Notes: a model not told the origin generated them from the sequence alone. A stretch of 64,000 nucleotides of DNA from Zeugodacus cucurbitae (GCF_028554725.1 NC_071669.1:48997501-49061500), one strand, 5' to 3'; shown: positions 1-13,621, counted from the stretch's first letter. Numbers and translations: made by a program.

Positions 1-3000
1 AAAAATTGTATTGGTGCGACTATAAAAAATAACAATAACAACAACCGTAACTTAATATGAATTAACAACTATATTAAAGAGCAGTAAATTTGCGAACACA
101 AATAACAATGAGACCGACTACAAAAAAGTAGCAGTAAAATAGTAATAGAGATAAAATCCGACAAAGTACTTAAGTGCCAACACACATACAAATATTAGCA
201 CATACTCGTATGTATGTGTGTGCATTGCTTGTGTTTTAGTGGCGTAAAATGTTTGAACAAATTCTCGTAATTTATTTAGATACAATTTAATTAACAGCTC
301 AAACATATATTTATACATTTGCAGTAAATTCGTAGTGAATGTCAACCAATTATGCAAAAGTCACACAAAACACATATTCCAACATACATACACATTTCTA
401 ATGAGGTAAATATTTACAATTTTTAATAATCATATTTGATAAATATTCAAAATATTTACTTGACCATTGTCACATAAACATATTTTTGGATATATTTTAT
501 GAAATTTCATATGAAATTCTACTCTTTGTACATATGTTTGTATGACTGTGTGAGTGTATGTAAGTGCGAAATTGTGCAATGACAAGTTGAAAATGCATTT
601 AACCGCAGGCGCTCATCACTTTGGTAGTCAACTTTGGTGTAAATATTTGTATATTTTATGGAGAAGTATGAATATCGATCATTAACTCCACATAAATTAC
701 CAGCAGTCCCGCTTTCATGTAAATAATGGTACTTGAGGTACCAGAAGTCCTTTGATAAGAATCCTAAAGATCCAGCAAGGTCCTCTGATTTACTACAGAA
801 CGGTCTGACATCATAACGAAAGAGTAGAAAGAGAGTTGCAAGTAATATACAGGCTCCGGATAAAAGAGTCAGCATTATGTGATCTAGGGTACATTATGAA
901 GCAGCTGCAAATGTAGATTAATTACGGACCTCATAAAAGAGGTTAAACTAACTGCTTTTCTAATTTATATTTTTCAATTAGAGACCAATTCTGAGGACCT
1001 AGACTCACTTCAAAAGGCTGAAGAATCCTTACAGGACACTTGTTGAGTTACTGAAACAAGTCAGCCGTCTGAAAAACACGACACCCCCATACATAACAGT
1101 GGAGCACATAACCTAACTGAAATTCCATGAATAAACCACAAGTAATTTTGCAAATGTATTAGTGCTCTTCAAATATGCTGAAAATTATTATATTCAATGC
1201 ATTATTTTTGTTGTCGTTGAACTTGTGTTGCCGGAAGTTGATTAATGTAATTCCATTGTGTTCTTTATTTACAATTTATAACAAAGTCACCCAACTAATA
1301 TTTGCAAATAAGTTATTTTGTAATATTTAATAACTGTAATTGCTACTCGTATTGTCATGTAATCGAGACAAATACAAACTGTGATGTTGGATAACTAATT
1401 GAATATGCTAATGCACAGAATATATTAATGAATGTGATAAATGAAACGACGAGTTTGTGAACAATATCTCAGTTAAGTAATTATTTGATGAAATTTTGTT
1501 TAATACCATTTATGAATATTATTAATGTGAGAGCTTTCATTATTCCGAAAGCTTTAATTATTATGAAAGCTCTTGAAGCTATTTACACTAAGAAAAAGAG
1601 CTCTGCTATGAATTATGCTATTTACAGAAAAGTATAAAAATAGTAGCTCATTTATATCACTCAAAATACCATATATATCACATTTTGTCGCATTAGGTCA
1701 TCGCTACAAGTTTCATGAAAAGCTTCCTACATCCTGCGCAATTATACTTATGCATATAAAAAATCTCAATCTTACACTTTAGATCTGTAACTTGTAAATG
1801 CTTTATGCTTCATTTAACTTTAAAAGTTTTATTTATCTTTTTATTTCTCATGTCTGCTCGCCTCTTGCTACAAAAATACCGTCTAAATGTTGTTTATGCA
1901 GTAAATATAATTTTCAATAGTTTCATTCGGAATGTCTGGCATTCGCCAGCAATTTGTAGCAAAGTATTATTCGGGTGACAGCGGATATTCGAAAATGTAA
2001 AACACATTTAAGATTAAACTTCTGATAAATTAAATATTTTTTAATAAAATTTAATTTCATGTATTGTGCAATAAAAGCTTTCACTTTAGCTGGGTGCTAA
2101 CCATAAAAGTTGTTCAATTTCAGTTTAGGGGTTATTCCACTTCAAATTCTTTCTTTATGTTTTTGTGCGTAAATCCATAATATGTTCACAAATATTTTTA
2201 GTGCATAATCACTTTTAAGCTTTGATGATGAACTCATTTATTCATTATTTCAATTCGCATAAATCCTGAACAACAACGCGCTGTCATTACGTCTTCGAAA
2301 ATTCGAAGTCAACAAAAGCTTTTGCTGTCACCGAATGTCTCTTTGTTGGAGCGAATTATTTAAAGAATTTATGTGCACAATTTGTCTGTAGTGAATCGCC
2401 AATGAGTATTTATTAAAAATAATATACTATAAATCTTCTATTTTCGTTTAGTTGTCGGAACCGGATTATTTTATTCGAAATTGGTAATATAGGAATCATA
2501 TTTTTGTGAAGATTAGTTATTTGTCAAATTTATGATTAAATTATAAATAATATTTCAAAATTTCGATTTCATAGTTTTTACTTCACTATGGAAATTTTAT
2601 TCACCTGAAGACTGTATATGTATGTGAGAACATATCTTAAGATTCACATCTTACAATAGTATAGACAATAGAGCCAAGAAGATGTAAGCTTACCTGAAAT
2701 GAAAAAAATAGTAGGGTTATTAAAGAGTCATAAAAATATCATATGCAATTCAATATTCAATACAATAAATTACTTTTTATTTGAAATTTTTAATTATGTA
2801 TATACGACGCCCCTTCTTTTTAGGATGATTGTATGTATGTATATGTTTAAACCTTTATAATCGAAAAGAAATCGAGTTAGTTAAATTATTTGCATTTCAA
2901 GAACGACTCGTCAAATTTTGAAGATCCTCGATACCGTCCGTCTCAGAAGAATAACATTTAAAATATCGGAAGAATTCACTTAAAAGATATATGTTGTACG

Positions 3001-4124
3001 AAGTTCATCAGTACGTTCAGATAAGCTTTATGATATGTTCAGCAAGAGCCACAGCTTCATTTCGGTATCACAGCGTTTACTAAACAAATTTACAACACAG
3101 AAGTATAAATATAGAAGCTAATTCTCACAGATACCGAAATTTGTGTGCAGTTAAACCCATAAAATATGTGAACCCTTGGGTATATAATATATATATATTA
3201 TACACACATACAGATTGTACATATTACATAATTGAATTAAAATCGCTTTACCAGGCAATTTAAACTTTTGGCTACATTTCTAGACACATTTCCGCTGCAG
3301 ACTTTGGGGTGGGTGTGTTGAGGAAACTTTTATTTCAGCACCCACTCAACGGTAGACACAGCCGCTCTGCGTCATTAGCTTTATTGGGGGTGTGGGTTTT
3401 CCCGTTATGCAGCGTTTTGCAGTAATAAATATATAAAAATATATGTGAACAACAATAACAATTACAATAAAAATGCGTTTTACTTCAATGTGCAGGCATC
3501 TAAATGACTTATAATGCTAATGTGTCGCATACTATTTCGTCTCTACGTTTGGCTGTGTGTGTGAACATTATAGGCTTATGATAATTTGTGGCGCAAACAA
3601 TTTGCATAAACTTATTGACAATTGCTATTGATATTGATATTGACTTTTGATGTGCAAATAAAGATATTTGTTGGTGTAAAATTTATATGCAATTTGTTAC
3701 TTAACGGCACATAGAAATCAAATAAAGCCAGCAGAGAATCAATTCTATTGAGTAAGTAATGCAGAGTAATGAATATTTTAAATATACAAATGTATTGTGG
3801 GCGAGCATTGTGTGGCAGACACAATGAGCTTTAGAACTAAATGTATATACATATATGATTGTATGTATTTATGTAAATGCTCGAATTTTATTGCTTATTG
3901 AGAATGCCAGAGTGGAAGGAGATGTTAAATAAATACGTAATCGGATTGTTGGGAAGAGGGTAGAGTAATTTTTTGATTATTTATAGTGAAAAAGTTTACT
4001 ATTTATAATTACTTACAATAATAATGGTTGTAGAATAATGAATTATAGAAAAAACTTAGACAAATTTAATTTCTATATATTTTTTTAAATATGTATTACC
4101 GACTGAATTCACCTCGCTGTATTA
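1..4124. other. Non-coding, AT-rich; no gene recognised
   Basis: Open frames here are short, biased to aromatic and Leu/Ile residues, and unlike any family I know. Visible structure is limited to a cluster of GAAAGCT/AGCTTTC words around 1530-1580, a TA-rich run near 3181-3207, and TATG/CATA microsatellite tracts. No transposon termini are evident. Confidence 0.6.
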
Positions 4125-4282
4125 AGCTTTCACATAATGAAAGCTGCGTGGAAGCTTTTGTCGGGCACCAAAGTTTATGTTTTCTCTGGAGTATACAACA
4201 TCGTTGGCGATAAGCTTCTTTTTAATAGAACTATGAGAGCTTCCACACAATGAAATCTTCGTGAAAACCTTTGTCGTGCTCC
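4125..4282. repeat. Two diverged 45-bp direct copies
   Basis: The segment 4125-4169, starting AGCTTTCACATAATGAAA, recurs at 4238-4282, starting AGCTTCCACACAATGAAA. They are about 80% identical by eye over 45 bp and 113 bp apart. Both contain the phrase TTTTGTCG (or its one-base variant) followed by GC-CC. The pair sits just outside the MITE at 4344. It is probably an old local duplication; function unknown. Confidence 0.6.
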
Positions 4283-4343
4283 GGAAATTTCCGGAATGTA
4301 ATCTAACTTAATGATAATTTTAGCAATACATTTATAGAGGAAT

Positions 4344-4896
4344 TAGTGATGAGCGATATTTCACTACCGGTGATTTTTTCACTGTGATTGAAAAATCGCG
4401 TATTGCAAAAGCGATCAATTTTTGTAAATATCAGTGATTTCAAATCGCTATTGCAGTTAAGTAATTTGAGTTCGATCACAGTAGCTATAGAGAAGTTCAG
4501 TGCTTTTGTTCGATCACAGTACATATAGGAGTTCAGTAATTCCAATTCGGTCACTATAGCAATAACAGTTCAATAATTCCAATTCGATCACTGTAGCAAT
4601 AGCAGTTCGAAAGTAGCAATCACTGTTCAGTGATCACAGTAGGAATTTTAGTTGTGATTTCGATAATTTTGGATACGGTGATTACAAAAGCAGTTAAATG
4701 TACCCAAAATTTATTAATTAGTTAATAGTGATTACAAAAGCAGGTAAATTTTTGATATTGTTAAAATTAATAAAATTAAAATTAAAATAAAAAAAAATGG
4801 AGTACAAATTCTCATAGATTCGTTTTTTTTTTGTTGTGATCGCAATAGCAATAAAAAATCACAGTGATTTAAAAGTAGCAATATCGCTCATCACTA
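4344..4896. mobile_element. hAT-type MITE (non-autonomous DNA transposon)
   Basis: The two ends are perfect 17-bp inverted repeats, TAGTGATGAGCGATATT at 4344-4360 and its complement at 4880-4896. The flanks repeat GAGGAAT on both sides (4337-4343 and 4897-4903). If the element is one base asymmetric, the duplication becomes the 8-bp AGAGGAAT. An 8-bp target duplication and a TAG-GATG-GC end are hallmarks of the hAT superfamily. The element is 553 bp and has no transposase frame, so any movement would have needed a transposase in trans. Its interior is built from GATCAC/GTGATC words and a 37-bp tandem array. Superfamily assignment is inferred from ends and duplication length only. Confidence 0.75.
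4471..4619. repeat. 37-38 bp tandem array inside the MITE
   Basis: Units begin TTCGATCAC (or TTCGGTCAC) at 4471, 4509, 4546 and 4583, giving periods of 38, 37 and 37 bp. Each unit continues with a CAGTAG-AATA-CAGTTCA pattern. Four imperfect copies are visible. The repeated GATCAC word also occurs outside the array in this element, so these may be subterminal transposase-binding repeats, as known in hAT elements; that role is inferred. Confidence 0.7.
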
Positions 4897-4903
4897 GAGG
4901 AAT

Positions 4904-7295
4904 CCTTTTGCTTTAAATCATTCACGCTTTGGTAATAAAAATTTATGCTTTTTACTACTTAGTTACAACAAAAAGGCCACTTAACTGATTTACCTCCGCA
5001 AACATGTATTACCGACAATTAAGGAGTTAATCGCCATTGCGAAATCCCGTTGATTGACAATCGTGATTCTGCACATTCACGCTGTGTCAGAGTGATTAGC
5101 CGTTAAGCTGTCACTGCTGTGAGAGCGCTGAGACAACTCCCACGCTTCCGACATCGCATGCGGCAACTTGTTGCACATTAGCGCCGTTTAGTGAGAGTCC
5201 AAATGTATGTAAGTATATTTGTATGAATGTTGGTTTGTACGTATAAGTATGTTGGTATGGGCTTCGCAATTTATCGACGCACAGCGACTTGTCAACTGAC
5301 CAATCGGGCGAGTAACGATCAAAGCAGCGCATACATACACACTCGCACTCAGTGCGGATAATAAAAGAGTCGGATAGAATGAAAATGTGCAAGTGCCAGC
5401 TCGTAAAGAAGTCAAATAGCAACTGGTCGGTCGACAACTCTATCAGTGCGCGACTGAAGCAACTCTGTCCGTTGGCAAGTCAACTGCAGTGAAGCGTAGT
5501 CAATCTAAATGAAGCAAAGTCGGCTTACAAGCAGCACTCACCCACATAAACACTGTAGTTTGCAAGTACCGCCATAGAAGGCAACAGGAAAAACAACAAC
5601 AGAGACTGTGATGACTTCAAGGTGACAATTGTTGTTAACAACAACGTACAAGCAACAACTCGCGCTCATATCCTGCTTCGGTGTGTGTCGCTGATGTTTT
5701 GTTGCAAGAATGAATGTGGCAGGCGGTGTGGCAAGGGTGAGAAGCGCAACACAGATTGGCGTCGTGGGTTCGTGCTTGCGCATTTGGGTGCATGATGGCT
5801 TAGGCGCTTGGGCAGTCAAAGCTGTGTCGCGCTGCTTCGTCGAAACACTAATTGCCGCACATTCTGTAATTAAGATGCAACATTGTAGATGAACCCAAAG
5901 TTGCGTCAAAGCGGGTCGCACAAATACAAAAAAAACATTGCGCTTGACTTCTTTCACGACTTCGCCACGCTAAAGACTATAAACTTTTAATTTGGCTAAT
6001 TTATTTAAGTATCTAGCTAAGTTCGTAGAGAGAAAAAACTAAAAGTGACTAATTTGAAGGTCTCACAACTACAACTTCAATAGCACAAAAAACGAACGTC
6101 ACTATGAATGGTAATATGAGTGTAAGAGTGAGTAAATTGGTGACTTAAGTGTGTTTTAAGTAGGGAGTACGTTGATGTGGTTGAGTATAGGGCAGCTTTG
6201 TTTTCATTTAATATACAATTCAGTTTTCTTGCTAGTACGTTCAAAGTATGTCTATCTTGAAACGTAGTGATTTGAACACTCATCTGGTATGAATCGTTTC
6301 AACTGGCATAAGAGATATATAAACTCCAACAGGATAACATTGTTGTTGCTTTTCTCATTTTCATACATAGCGTCCAAGAGAGCTAAAAAATAGCGTGTGG
6401 AAAGGTAGCAAATCGAACAAACAACTCGCATAAAATACTTGAAATAGAGCTGCTCTGACGGACACCTAAAGTTAATTTGTTTCAATATTACTCTTAAATT
6501 CAAATATGTACATACATATATCGCATAAAGAGAAATGTTAAACGAAAATTAAAAGCAAGAAAATTCATATTTTTTTAAATAAAGTTCATTTTGATTTTCT
6601 GTGATTAATTGACATGCATGTACATAAATATGTATCAACGTACATACTCAAATATATAATTCTTGTTCTTCGCAGCAATATGCAATTATTTTGCTCTTCT
6701 CCGAAAATACATTTTTATTCATACATTTTTGATTTCAAACTCATGATTAAGTTATTTATGAGTTTGGTTCTTGTTATTGCTGGCATAATTGATAAATGCC
6801 AAATGAACTTTCAGTTTTGCAAATCAACAGAGTGTTTCTTCTTCTTCTACTTGCAAAACTAATTGACAGTTAAGACGAAATTTTGTGAATATTTCATGCA
6901 AAACAATTGAGTTAAATTAGAAGGCGGACAAATGTGAATTTATAAGAGGCTGAAATTATTTGAAGACGCTTGAAATACATGTGAGTAATGGTAAAATATA
7001 ATGAGAGAAATTATATTAAAATGCATTTTACTCGAACGCCTTTTTGTTTTAACACATTGGATGTCTGACATAACCTCAAGAGAAGCGTGTGTAAAATCAG
7101 TTCAAAAGCTACCAAAGGGATTTGACTTTGTTATCATACACATTTGTATATATGTTATATATGTATATATGTTTTATGCAATCACATACTTTATTGTCAA
7201 AAAGCTACCCTTTCCGACTCTGCCAGTTAACCCACTTCATACACACACTCCTGAAGAATACCCCTTATCAAAATCGCGACCTCAGCGACACCCAG
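4904..7295. other. Non-coding; GC-richer patch at 5100-5960
   Basis: No recognisable gene. The sub-interval 5100-5960 is clearly richer in G+C than its surroundings and is open in several overlapping frames on both strands. The encoded peptides are low-information, and the longest frame, on the minus strand at 5538-5957, does not start with ATG. A conserved intronic regulatory segment is a possibility, but nothing here proves it. Confidence 0.4.
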
Positions 7296-7340
7296 ATAAA
7301 ATAAATAAAATAAAAATAAAATAAAATAAAATGAAATAAA
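7296..7340. repeat. AAATA microsatellite
   Basis: An irregular run of AAATA/AAAATA units, about 45 bp, with one interruption (ATGAAA) near its right end. Confidence 0.9.
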
Positions 7341-10300
7341 GTTTTCGGAAAGCGGCACAAAAGTATACACAAAAAAGTGACAGAAGAGCTGACAAAGAGA
7401 CAGACAGCCGAAAACCGAAACGAATCGCGATGAGAGACATTTAAATGGAAAGCGGAAGTCGAAATAGAGACATATTTTCTGGCAGGACGTGTTGCAACTA
7501 AAAAGCTCACAGAGGAAAGGAGTCAAAGAGTCAAAGGGGTTAGTTGAAGGGGGCGGGTGCCTCTGAATGTGTGTGAATAAGAATTTAAATGGTTGAACAC
7601 ATTTTGTGTGTGTTGACGCTGACACAGTGAAGTGTTGTTGACATTGTGATGGCTTTGTGGCATGCCCCAATAACCACTTGGTGTACTTCATTGCAGAGAA
7701 AACAATTGTCACGCAGTCATACACACGTTCTGCATCACTTACAAACAAAAAGTTACAAAATTGAATATACTTCACTGTAAATACTCACCCACACACATGT
7801 TTTCAGTCATACAATCCGCCATTTTTACTGTTACTTATACTCACATATGCAGTGTGAATATCCCCAATCATGTCAAAATCATACAATCAGTGTAATTAAC
7901 AAAGCCCCGACTCGGTTGATTGGTTGAGTAGCCCAACTACAACCATTCATTCATATATATTCAACTCCATCACACCCCTCAGCCATTTTGCACCTCAGCG
8001 GACACTTCATTTGTCGGTAACAGTTAACTTTCTATTGCTGATGTTAACATTTCGATGCTGTAATATCGATTTTTTTGTTTTTGATGCTTTTGACATTTGT
8101 ATAGTAGCCTAATTTGTTATTATTGCTATTGTTGTTGTATACACATTGATCTGTGCATATATTTTGGGTGTTAAATCGACTTTAACGTTTTGTTTTATAT
8201 TCCACAAATGGTTTGTTGTTATTTTATTTTAATATTCATTCTTTATTGCACACTTCCGCAACGCACACGTTGCAAAAGGGAGGTCTCTGCTGTAGCAGTG
8301 GGTAGTGAATAGGGCCACAGGGCCGTCGCTGTCGCCACGCGCCACTCAACGACAATATAATCCACTTCGGCTTGTTATAACAGCATTTGTCGTGACAATG
8401 CTAGAACGATTTGTTGTTGTTTTTGTTGTTCCTGCTACTAGCGTGGATGCTGCAAATCACATTATTGTTGTTGTTTTCTTTTTATTGCTGCGGCGCTTAT
8501 GGTGTCTACAAGCGGCTTTTTTGTTGCTTTTTTTGCTGGCAATATAATAAATAAATTACAGCTTCAAAGTGTTCTTCTGTGTGCGTCTCGGCTTCGCTCA
8601 TCAGCGCATTTGTTGTTGTCTCACCGTTGTCTGGCTGGCTCGGTTACCAAATTCTTTCAATTCGGAAGTATTTTGTGTGTTGTTGTTGCCGGTTTTTTGT
8701 AAGCCTTATCGATTTTTAGTGCTTTATCCTTATTATCATCTTGCTTCCTGTTTTGTTATTTGGCCTTTGGATGATTGTACTTCGACGGATTATCCAACTG
8801 GTCTCGTTCGCTTATATGTGTGTTGGAATGTCTCTTTTTATGCTGAGGAGCAAATAATTTCTCTAAAGATTAAGAAAGTGCGCACTTTACTGCTACAAAC
8901 TCTTATAAATATTTTAAAAATGTTAATGTCATTGTTTTGATTGTTTTCATTGAGCTTTTCAAGGACCTAGCACTTCTCCTCTAAACGCTTCTAAAATACT
9001 TTAGTTTTGAAAACGGTATATATTTAAAGAGAAGGTTTCTGTTCATGTTATTATTTTAGAGAGAAAATTATTTGGATCTGAATCGTTTAATATAATTGTG
9101 AATTGAACTCATGACTTTTTAGTTCGGATGACTAGTATTGTACTCGAAGGACGTGTAGTTAATTACGTTTAGCTAATTATAATTTAATGTGGAGTGCTAA
9201 GATTGAAAAAGCTCATAGTCGAAAGTTCATTCAGAAGTTACCAAGTAAATGCTCAGCTCTCTTATCAGTTTTACATGAAAGCCTCTTTGTGTTCCTTTAA
9301 TGATCTCATTGGTATTTGGTTCGGATACTTTTGCTTACTTATTATATTAAGTATACTGAATTGATTGGCATATAAATCAGAACTGTCCATAAAGCCACAT
9401 AAAACAGTTGAATAAGGATCTGACTCACATAATACATGCATACTTATATGTATATCATCCACACCTGTACATTTGCACGCACACAACGTCGGATATCCTT
9501 AATTACCACAATTAGGGAAGAAAGATGTGTATGTGCAGCAGCGGATTAGACATGCCGTACCAACAATACATATATACATATATATAACTGTCTATAAATG
9601 TGTCTGAGCGAATACGTTTTTGAGTGAGCGAGAAAGGTTGCGAAGACAAATGGCAAAATGTGGCAAGTACCTTTGTGCCACCAATATAATATATGCTTCA
9701 ACCAACACATATTTTATTGATGCAGACAAATATTTCCGTAACTAATTTATCAACGTAGCACGGTGCGAACACAAACAAAGACCATAGAAGAGACACATAC
9801 ATTAAGAGAGCGGGGTAGCCGACGCCAGTATTAGATTTGAGTTGATAGGTGCGCGACGACTTAACCTAGTCAACATGTGTATTAATTGCTTTGGCGTAAC
9901 GACGCACCGACTAACGATGGCAAAGTGGTCATTTAATGTAAAAAAGTGAACAAAAACAACAAAAAAGTATGTGAAATGCAGAGAACAAAGAAAAGTATAA
10001 AAATAAAGTTGAGTTGTTGCAATTTCAATGTGGCTTACACACTTTACCACAATTTGCGGCATAATGTGGCAGCAATTAAAATCAACAGCACATTGGAGCG
10101 GGCGAATTCAGAAATGCCGTTGAACAATTCTTCCACGGAAGAGCGTAGGAAGAAGCTTAGACAACAACAATAATACATACTAACAAAGATTAGCTGTGCT
10201 CAAGCGGAATTGCATGACAATTACAGACATTAGCAATGATAGCTAGATTGAACCGTAAGCGTTGACTTGATGGGTGCTAGGTAAGCCTGAGGAGGAAAAG

Positions 10301-11979
10301 ACACAGGAAGCGAGAGCATAAAGTAAGGTAAATTGTTGTCAGCGCAGACGCGAAGATTCAACAAGTGCGCGAAGCACGAGAAAACAGTGTGTCTCGGAAT
10401 GCGCGGTCGGGTATATACGTAGAGCTGTTAGAGCGCCTAATATTAGTTGCTTCGCCGGATAATTGCCGAGGAAGTGACTGCGAGTTATTAGACAAAGCTA
10501 AAATGGTGAAATGTGTGGGAGTTTTGCGTGGAAAAAAGTCAAATTAACACAATTGCGTGCCGAACGTGTTGGATATGTGCTCTCTAATTGAATGCAATTA
10601 ATTTGTTTTACAATTAAATTAAAATTTTAATTATGATAAATTAATGGTTTGGTGCAATGACAGATGGTGCTGAGAAATGCCGTGAAACATGAAAGTAATT
10701 GTTTCATATTTCAAACGCTGAGGGCACTCTGTGCATGAGATAGAATTAAATAAAGAAGCTTAAGCGCCATAGTTGATGAGAAATATAATTAATTAGAACA
10801 AGAGTTGCTAAAAAATGGATTTTTTTATAACAGGTGGGGGGTTTAAGCTATTCCATATGAAAAGTACACTAGAAAGTTAGGTATTGTCTTTTGAGGAATG
10901 AGCGCCTTTAAAAAAAAATGAAGGGAGCCCAAATACAAAATCCAGTCAGTTGGTCGAATGCGTTTAGTATCCTCACATACAAGTTTTCTTTTGGAGATTT
11001 CTAAAATATTAATGAGAAAAATCTTGGATTTTGAATGTTTCAAAAAGTGTGCATAATAATTTATCGATGTATCCATTGCAAAAACATTTAAACCCGTTTA
11101 GATATTTCGATTCTTAAATCATAAAGACGTTATTGAGAGGAGATTTATCTATATTTACAGCTTAAACAATCTGCACTTTTTTATTTCTTTACTTTTTTAT
11201 ATTCGTTACCCTCCTTAGTTCAGTGAAGTGCACAGCCCACTTGCAACTGTACCTTGTTATGTGAATTCTACCCCACTTTAAGCCGCTTCTACTCAGCTAA
11301 GCTGCTGTACAAATAAGTGCAACTTTTTGCCGTTATTCTCACTTATATTTCGCACATTTTTGTGAATTTTCAAAAAAATATAGCGCTAACTAAGCCATTT
11401 GCAGACATTTCGAGCTAAAAATTCAGCTGTGCTAAAAAGTATGCAACGAAATAGTCATGAAATCCATAAGCAGGAAAAGGGATTTTGCTGAAAACCTAGA
11501 CACGCCTACGGAGCAGCTGAGCTATATTTTCACAAAATAAATGTTTGCGTATCCCTGTGGTTGTTGGGAGTCTTCTGGTGCTGCAGTTTTAGAGGAGTAA
11601 AAGTGGAAAATATAGATAAAAAAGCAATGCAAGTGAGATATATAAAAAAGGATATGCATTTATACTACAATTCATGCATAAGGAAACCCGAATAAGGAAA
11701 TAACGCGCTTATAGTTTGTGCACGAATGGGTTTCTTGCATGTTACGAATAATGTAAGAAATCGAATATGTGTCCATGTACTGGAAAATATATGCAATATA
11801 GAAAATGTATGCTATCTCCGAGTCTTGCATATTATTTCTCCTTTTTCTATGATTTATGTTTTTTTATATGAGACACACAATCGCAGCAACGACATTAAAA
11901 ACCCTGCTCCTAAAGATAAAAACCACTTTCTAATCCCAATTCAATTTTTTTTTGAGCCAAACCATTGTTGATATATTAA
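7341..11979. other. Non-coding; no gene recognised
   Basis: Contains a 182-codon minus-strand frame (7227-7775) that does not begin with ATG, is rich in Phe/Cys/Leu and shows no domain I recognise. TTG/CAA trinucleotide-rich stretches lie between 8100 and 8700, typical of dipteran introns. The rest is AT-rich sequence without visible transposon ends. Confidence 0.5.
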
Positions 11980-12551
11980 TTTTATCACCAGGCAACATTT
12001 TCTAAACCACATAATTCAATGATTTAGATATCTGTATATAAATACATAAAACCAAAAACCAATTAATTCAAATTTGTGAACCATACATTCCTTACAACAT
12101 GTATGTGTGTGTGTGTTGCAAGTTATAAACTTCATGCCGATCTACAAATATGAGTCTACTCACAATATGGCCATACTTAGGACGCCTGTTGCTTTACCAA
12201 ACCAAACCAAAACTGAAGCTGGTGGAAAGACACACACCGGCGCTGGTTGCGCTCATAAATCAGACTTTTATCACCAGGCAACATTTTCTAAACCACATAA
12301 TTCAATGATTTAGATATCTGTATATAAATACATAAAACCAAAAACCAATTAATTCAAATTTGTGAACCATACATTCCTTACAACATGTATGTGTGTGTGT
12401 GTTGCAAGTTATAAACTTCATGCCGATCTACAAATATGAGTCTACTCACAATATGGCCATACTTAGGACGCCTGTTGCTTTACCAAACCAAACCAAAACT
12501 GAAGCTGGTGGAAAGACACACACCGGCGCTGGTTGCGCTCATAAATCAGAC
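11980..12551. repeat. Perfect tandem duplication, 2 x 286 bp
   Basis: Bases 11980-12265 and 12266-12551 read as identical, head to tail with no spacer. They run from TTTTATCACCAGGCAAC to the phrase CATAAATCAGAC. I compared the two copies line by line and found no difference, including a (TG)n microsatellite in each. Identity over an AT-rich intron implies a very recent duplication or an assembly artefact. Both copies carry the same short plus-strand frame; it is not recognisable and is cut by the junction. Confidence 0.93.
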
Positions 12552-13442
12552 GGGGAGGTAAAAAATTTAATTCACCTGAACTTTATTGCTAGTTTGGGCA
12601 TTCAATTTTCCACTTGCTGAAATTTGTTCGCTTGACTTTAGAAAACATACCTACATGTGTTTTAGCTTCAACATTCAAATATTTACAACTTATGTTGTGT
12701 TATATGTGTTTGTTTAAGTGATTATGCAGCATATTCGAGGCAGAGAAGTCATGACGATTTATGTCGTTCACGCCCAGTGCCTTTATGAATATATGTATTT
12801 TGTTTTCTACAGCCTTGCTTTATGTTCATATGTAGTTATGTTGAGTTATGTTATCCTATGTTATGTTACGTTATGTGTAGAATAAAGCATATTGGTCAAG
12901 GAATTGCACTACCAAGTCTTGGATTAAGTCACTTATAATTTTATAGCAATTAAGTAGCTTACACCGGAGCAAAGATCACCCAATAAGCAAAACAGAGATC
13001 TCGGAGCGATCGCTTATTGCGTTTTTTCTATGTGTTATGATATGGAATATTCAGAAAAAGATAAGCTTTAATCTGCAGACAATGTCCTTAAATGACAAAA
13101 CTGTTACACGAATCACCTCAGGTAAAAAATCATATATCAAACTCTATTCGACCGATTTGGACCACATTTGTTACATCAATGACGTTCCTTCGGAATAATA
13201 AATATATAAATCAATAATTTATCATTAACTTACAAGATTTTATTTTTTATCATTAACCATTATCGTTAACATATCTGAGAGCTTACCTGGAAAGAGAGAA
13301 GTGGAAAAATTTCAATTAGTGATGAGCATAATTAAATTTGGAGCACATAAATGTAATATCTGAATAAATAATAATAGTTTAGATATAAGTAGAGAATCAT
13401 ATTAGCTGTCATACTAATTTTGTATAATATTGAACTAAGAAC
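12552..13442. other. Non-coding; no gene recognised
   Basis: Only short frames are present. It holds the TTATG repeat listed separately; the remainder shows no structure I can name. Confidence 0.5.
12836..12875. repeat. TTATG pentanucleotide repeat
   Basis: Eight imperfect units of TTATG, with variants such as TTGAG, CTATG and TTACG. A decayed microsatellite. Confidence 0.8.
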
Positions 13443-13621
13443 TAGGGCTCTTAAAATTATTCGAATAACCGAAAATCGATTATTTGAATATCCGGTTTGT
13501 AACCGTTCGTATGAATATTAACCGATTAAGACTATTCGAATATTTGTTCTGCTGCGAGTATTTGAATAAATGAAAATTGTTTGGTCTGCAAACCGAATTT
13601 TATTATTCGAATAATGCCCTA
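13443..13621. mobile_element. Possible small MITE with TAGGGC ends
   Basis: The segment starts TAGGGC and ends GCCCTA. Inside both ends the word ATTATTCGAATAA recurs in inverted orientation, eight bases further in on the left side. The middle is filled with TTCGAATA/CCGGTT words in both orientations. TAGGG-C ends occur in hAT-like MITEs, but I see no convincing target-site duplication and the ends are not collinear, so this could be a fragment or simply a palindrome-rich repeat. Confidence 0.35.

Noticed and set aside
4090..5016. ATGTATTACCGAC at 4091 and again at 5004, as possible larger repeat borders
   Set aside because: Identity is limited to 13 bases and does not extend on either side.
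5538..5957. 139-codon minus-strand open frame in the GC-richer patch
   Set aside because: Non-ATG start, overlapping open frames on the other strand, and no family resemblance; explained by base composition.
7227..7775. 182-codon minus-strand open frame
   Set aside because: It does not start with ATG, is dominated by Phe/Cys/Leu and His/Pro-poor-information stretches, overlaps the AAATA microsatellite at its end and shows no domain.
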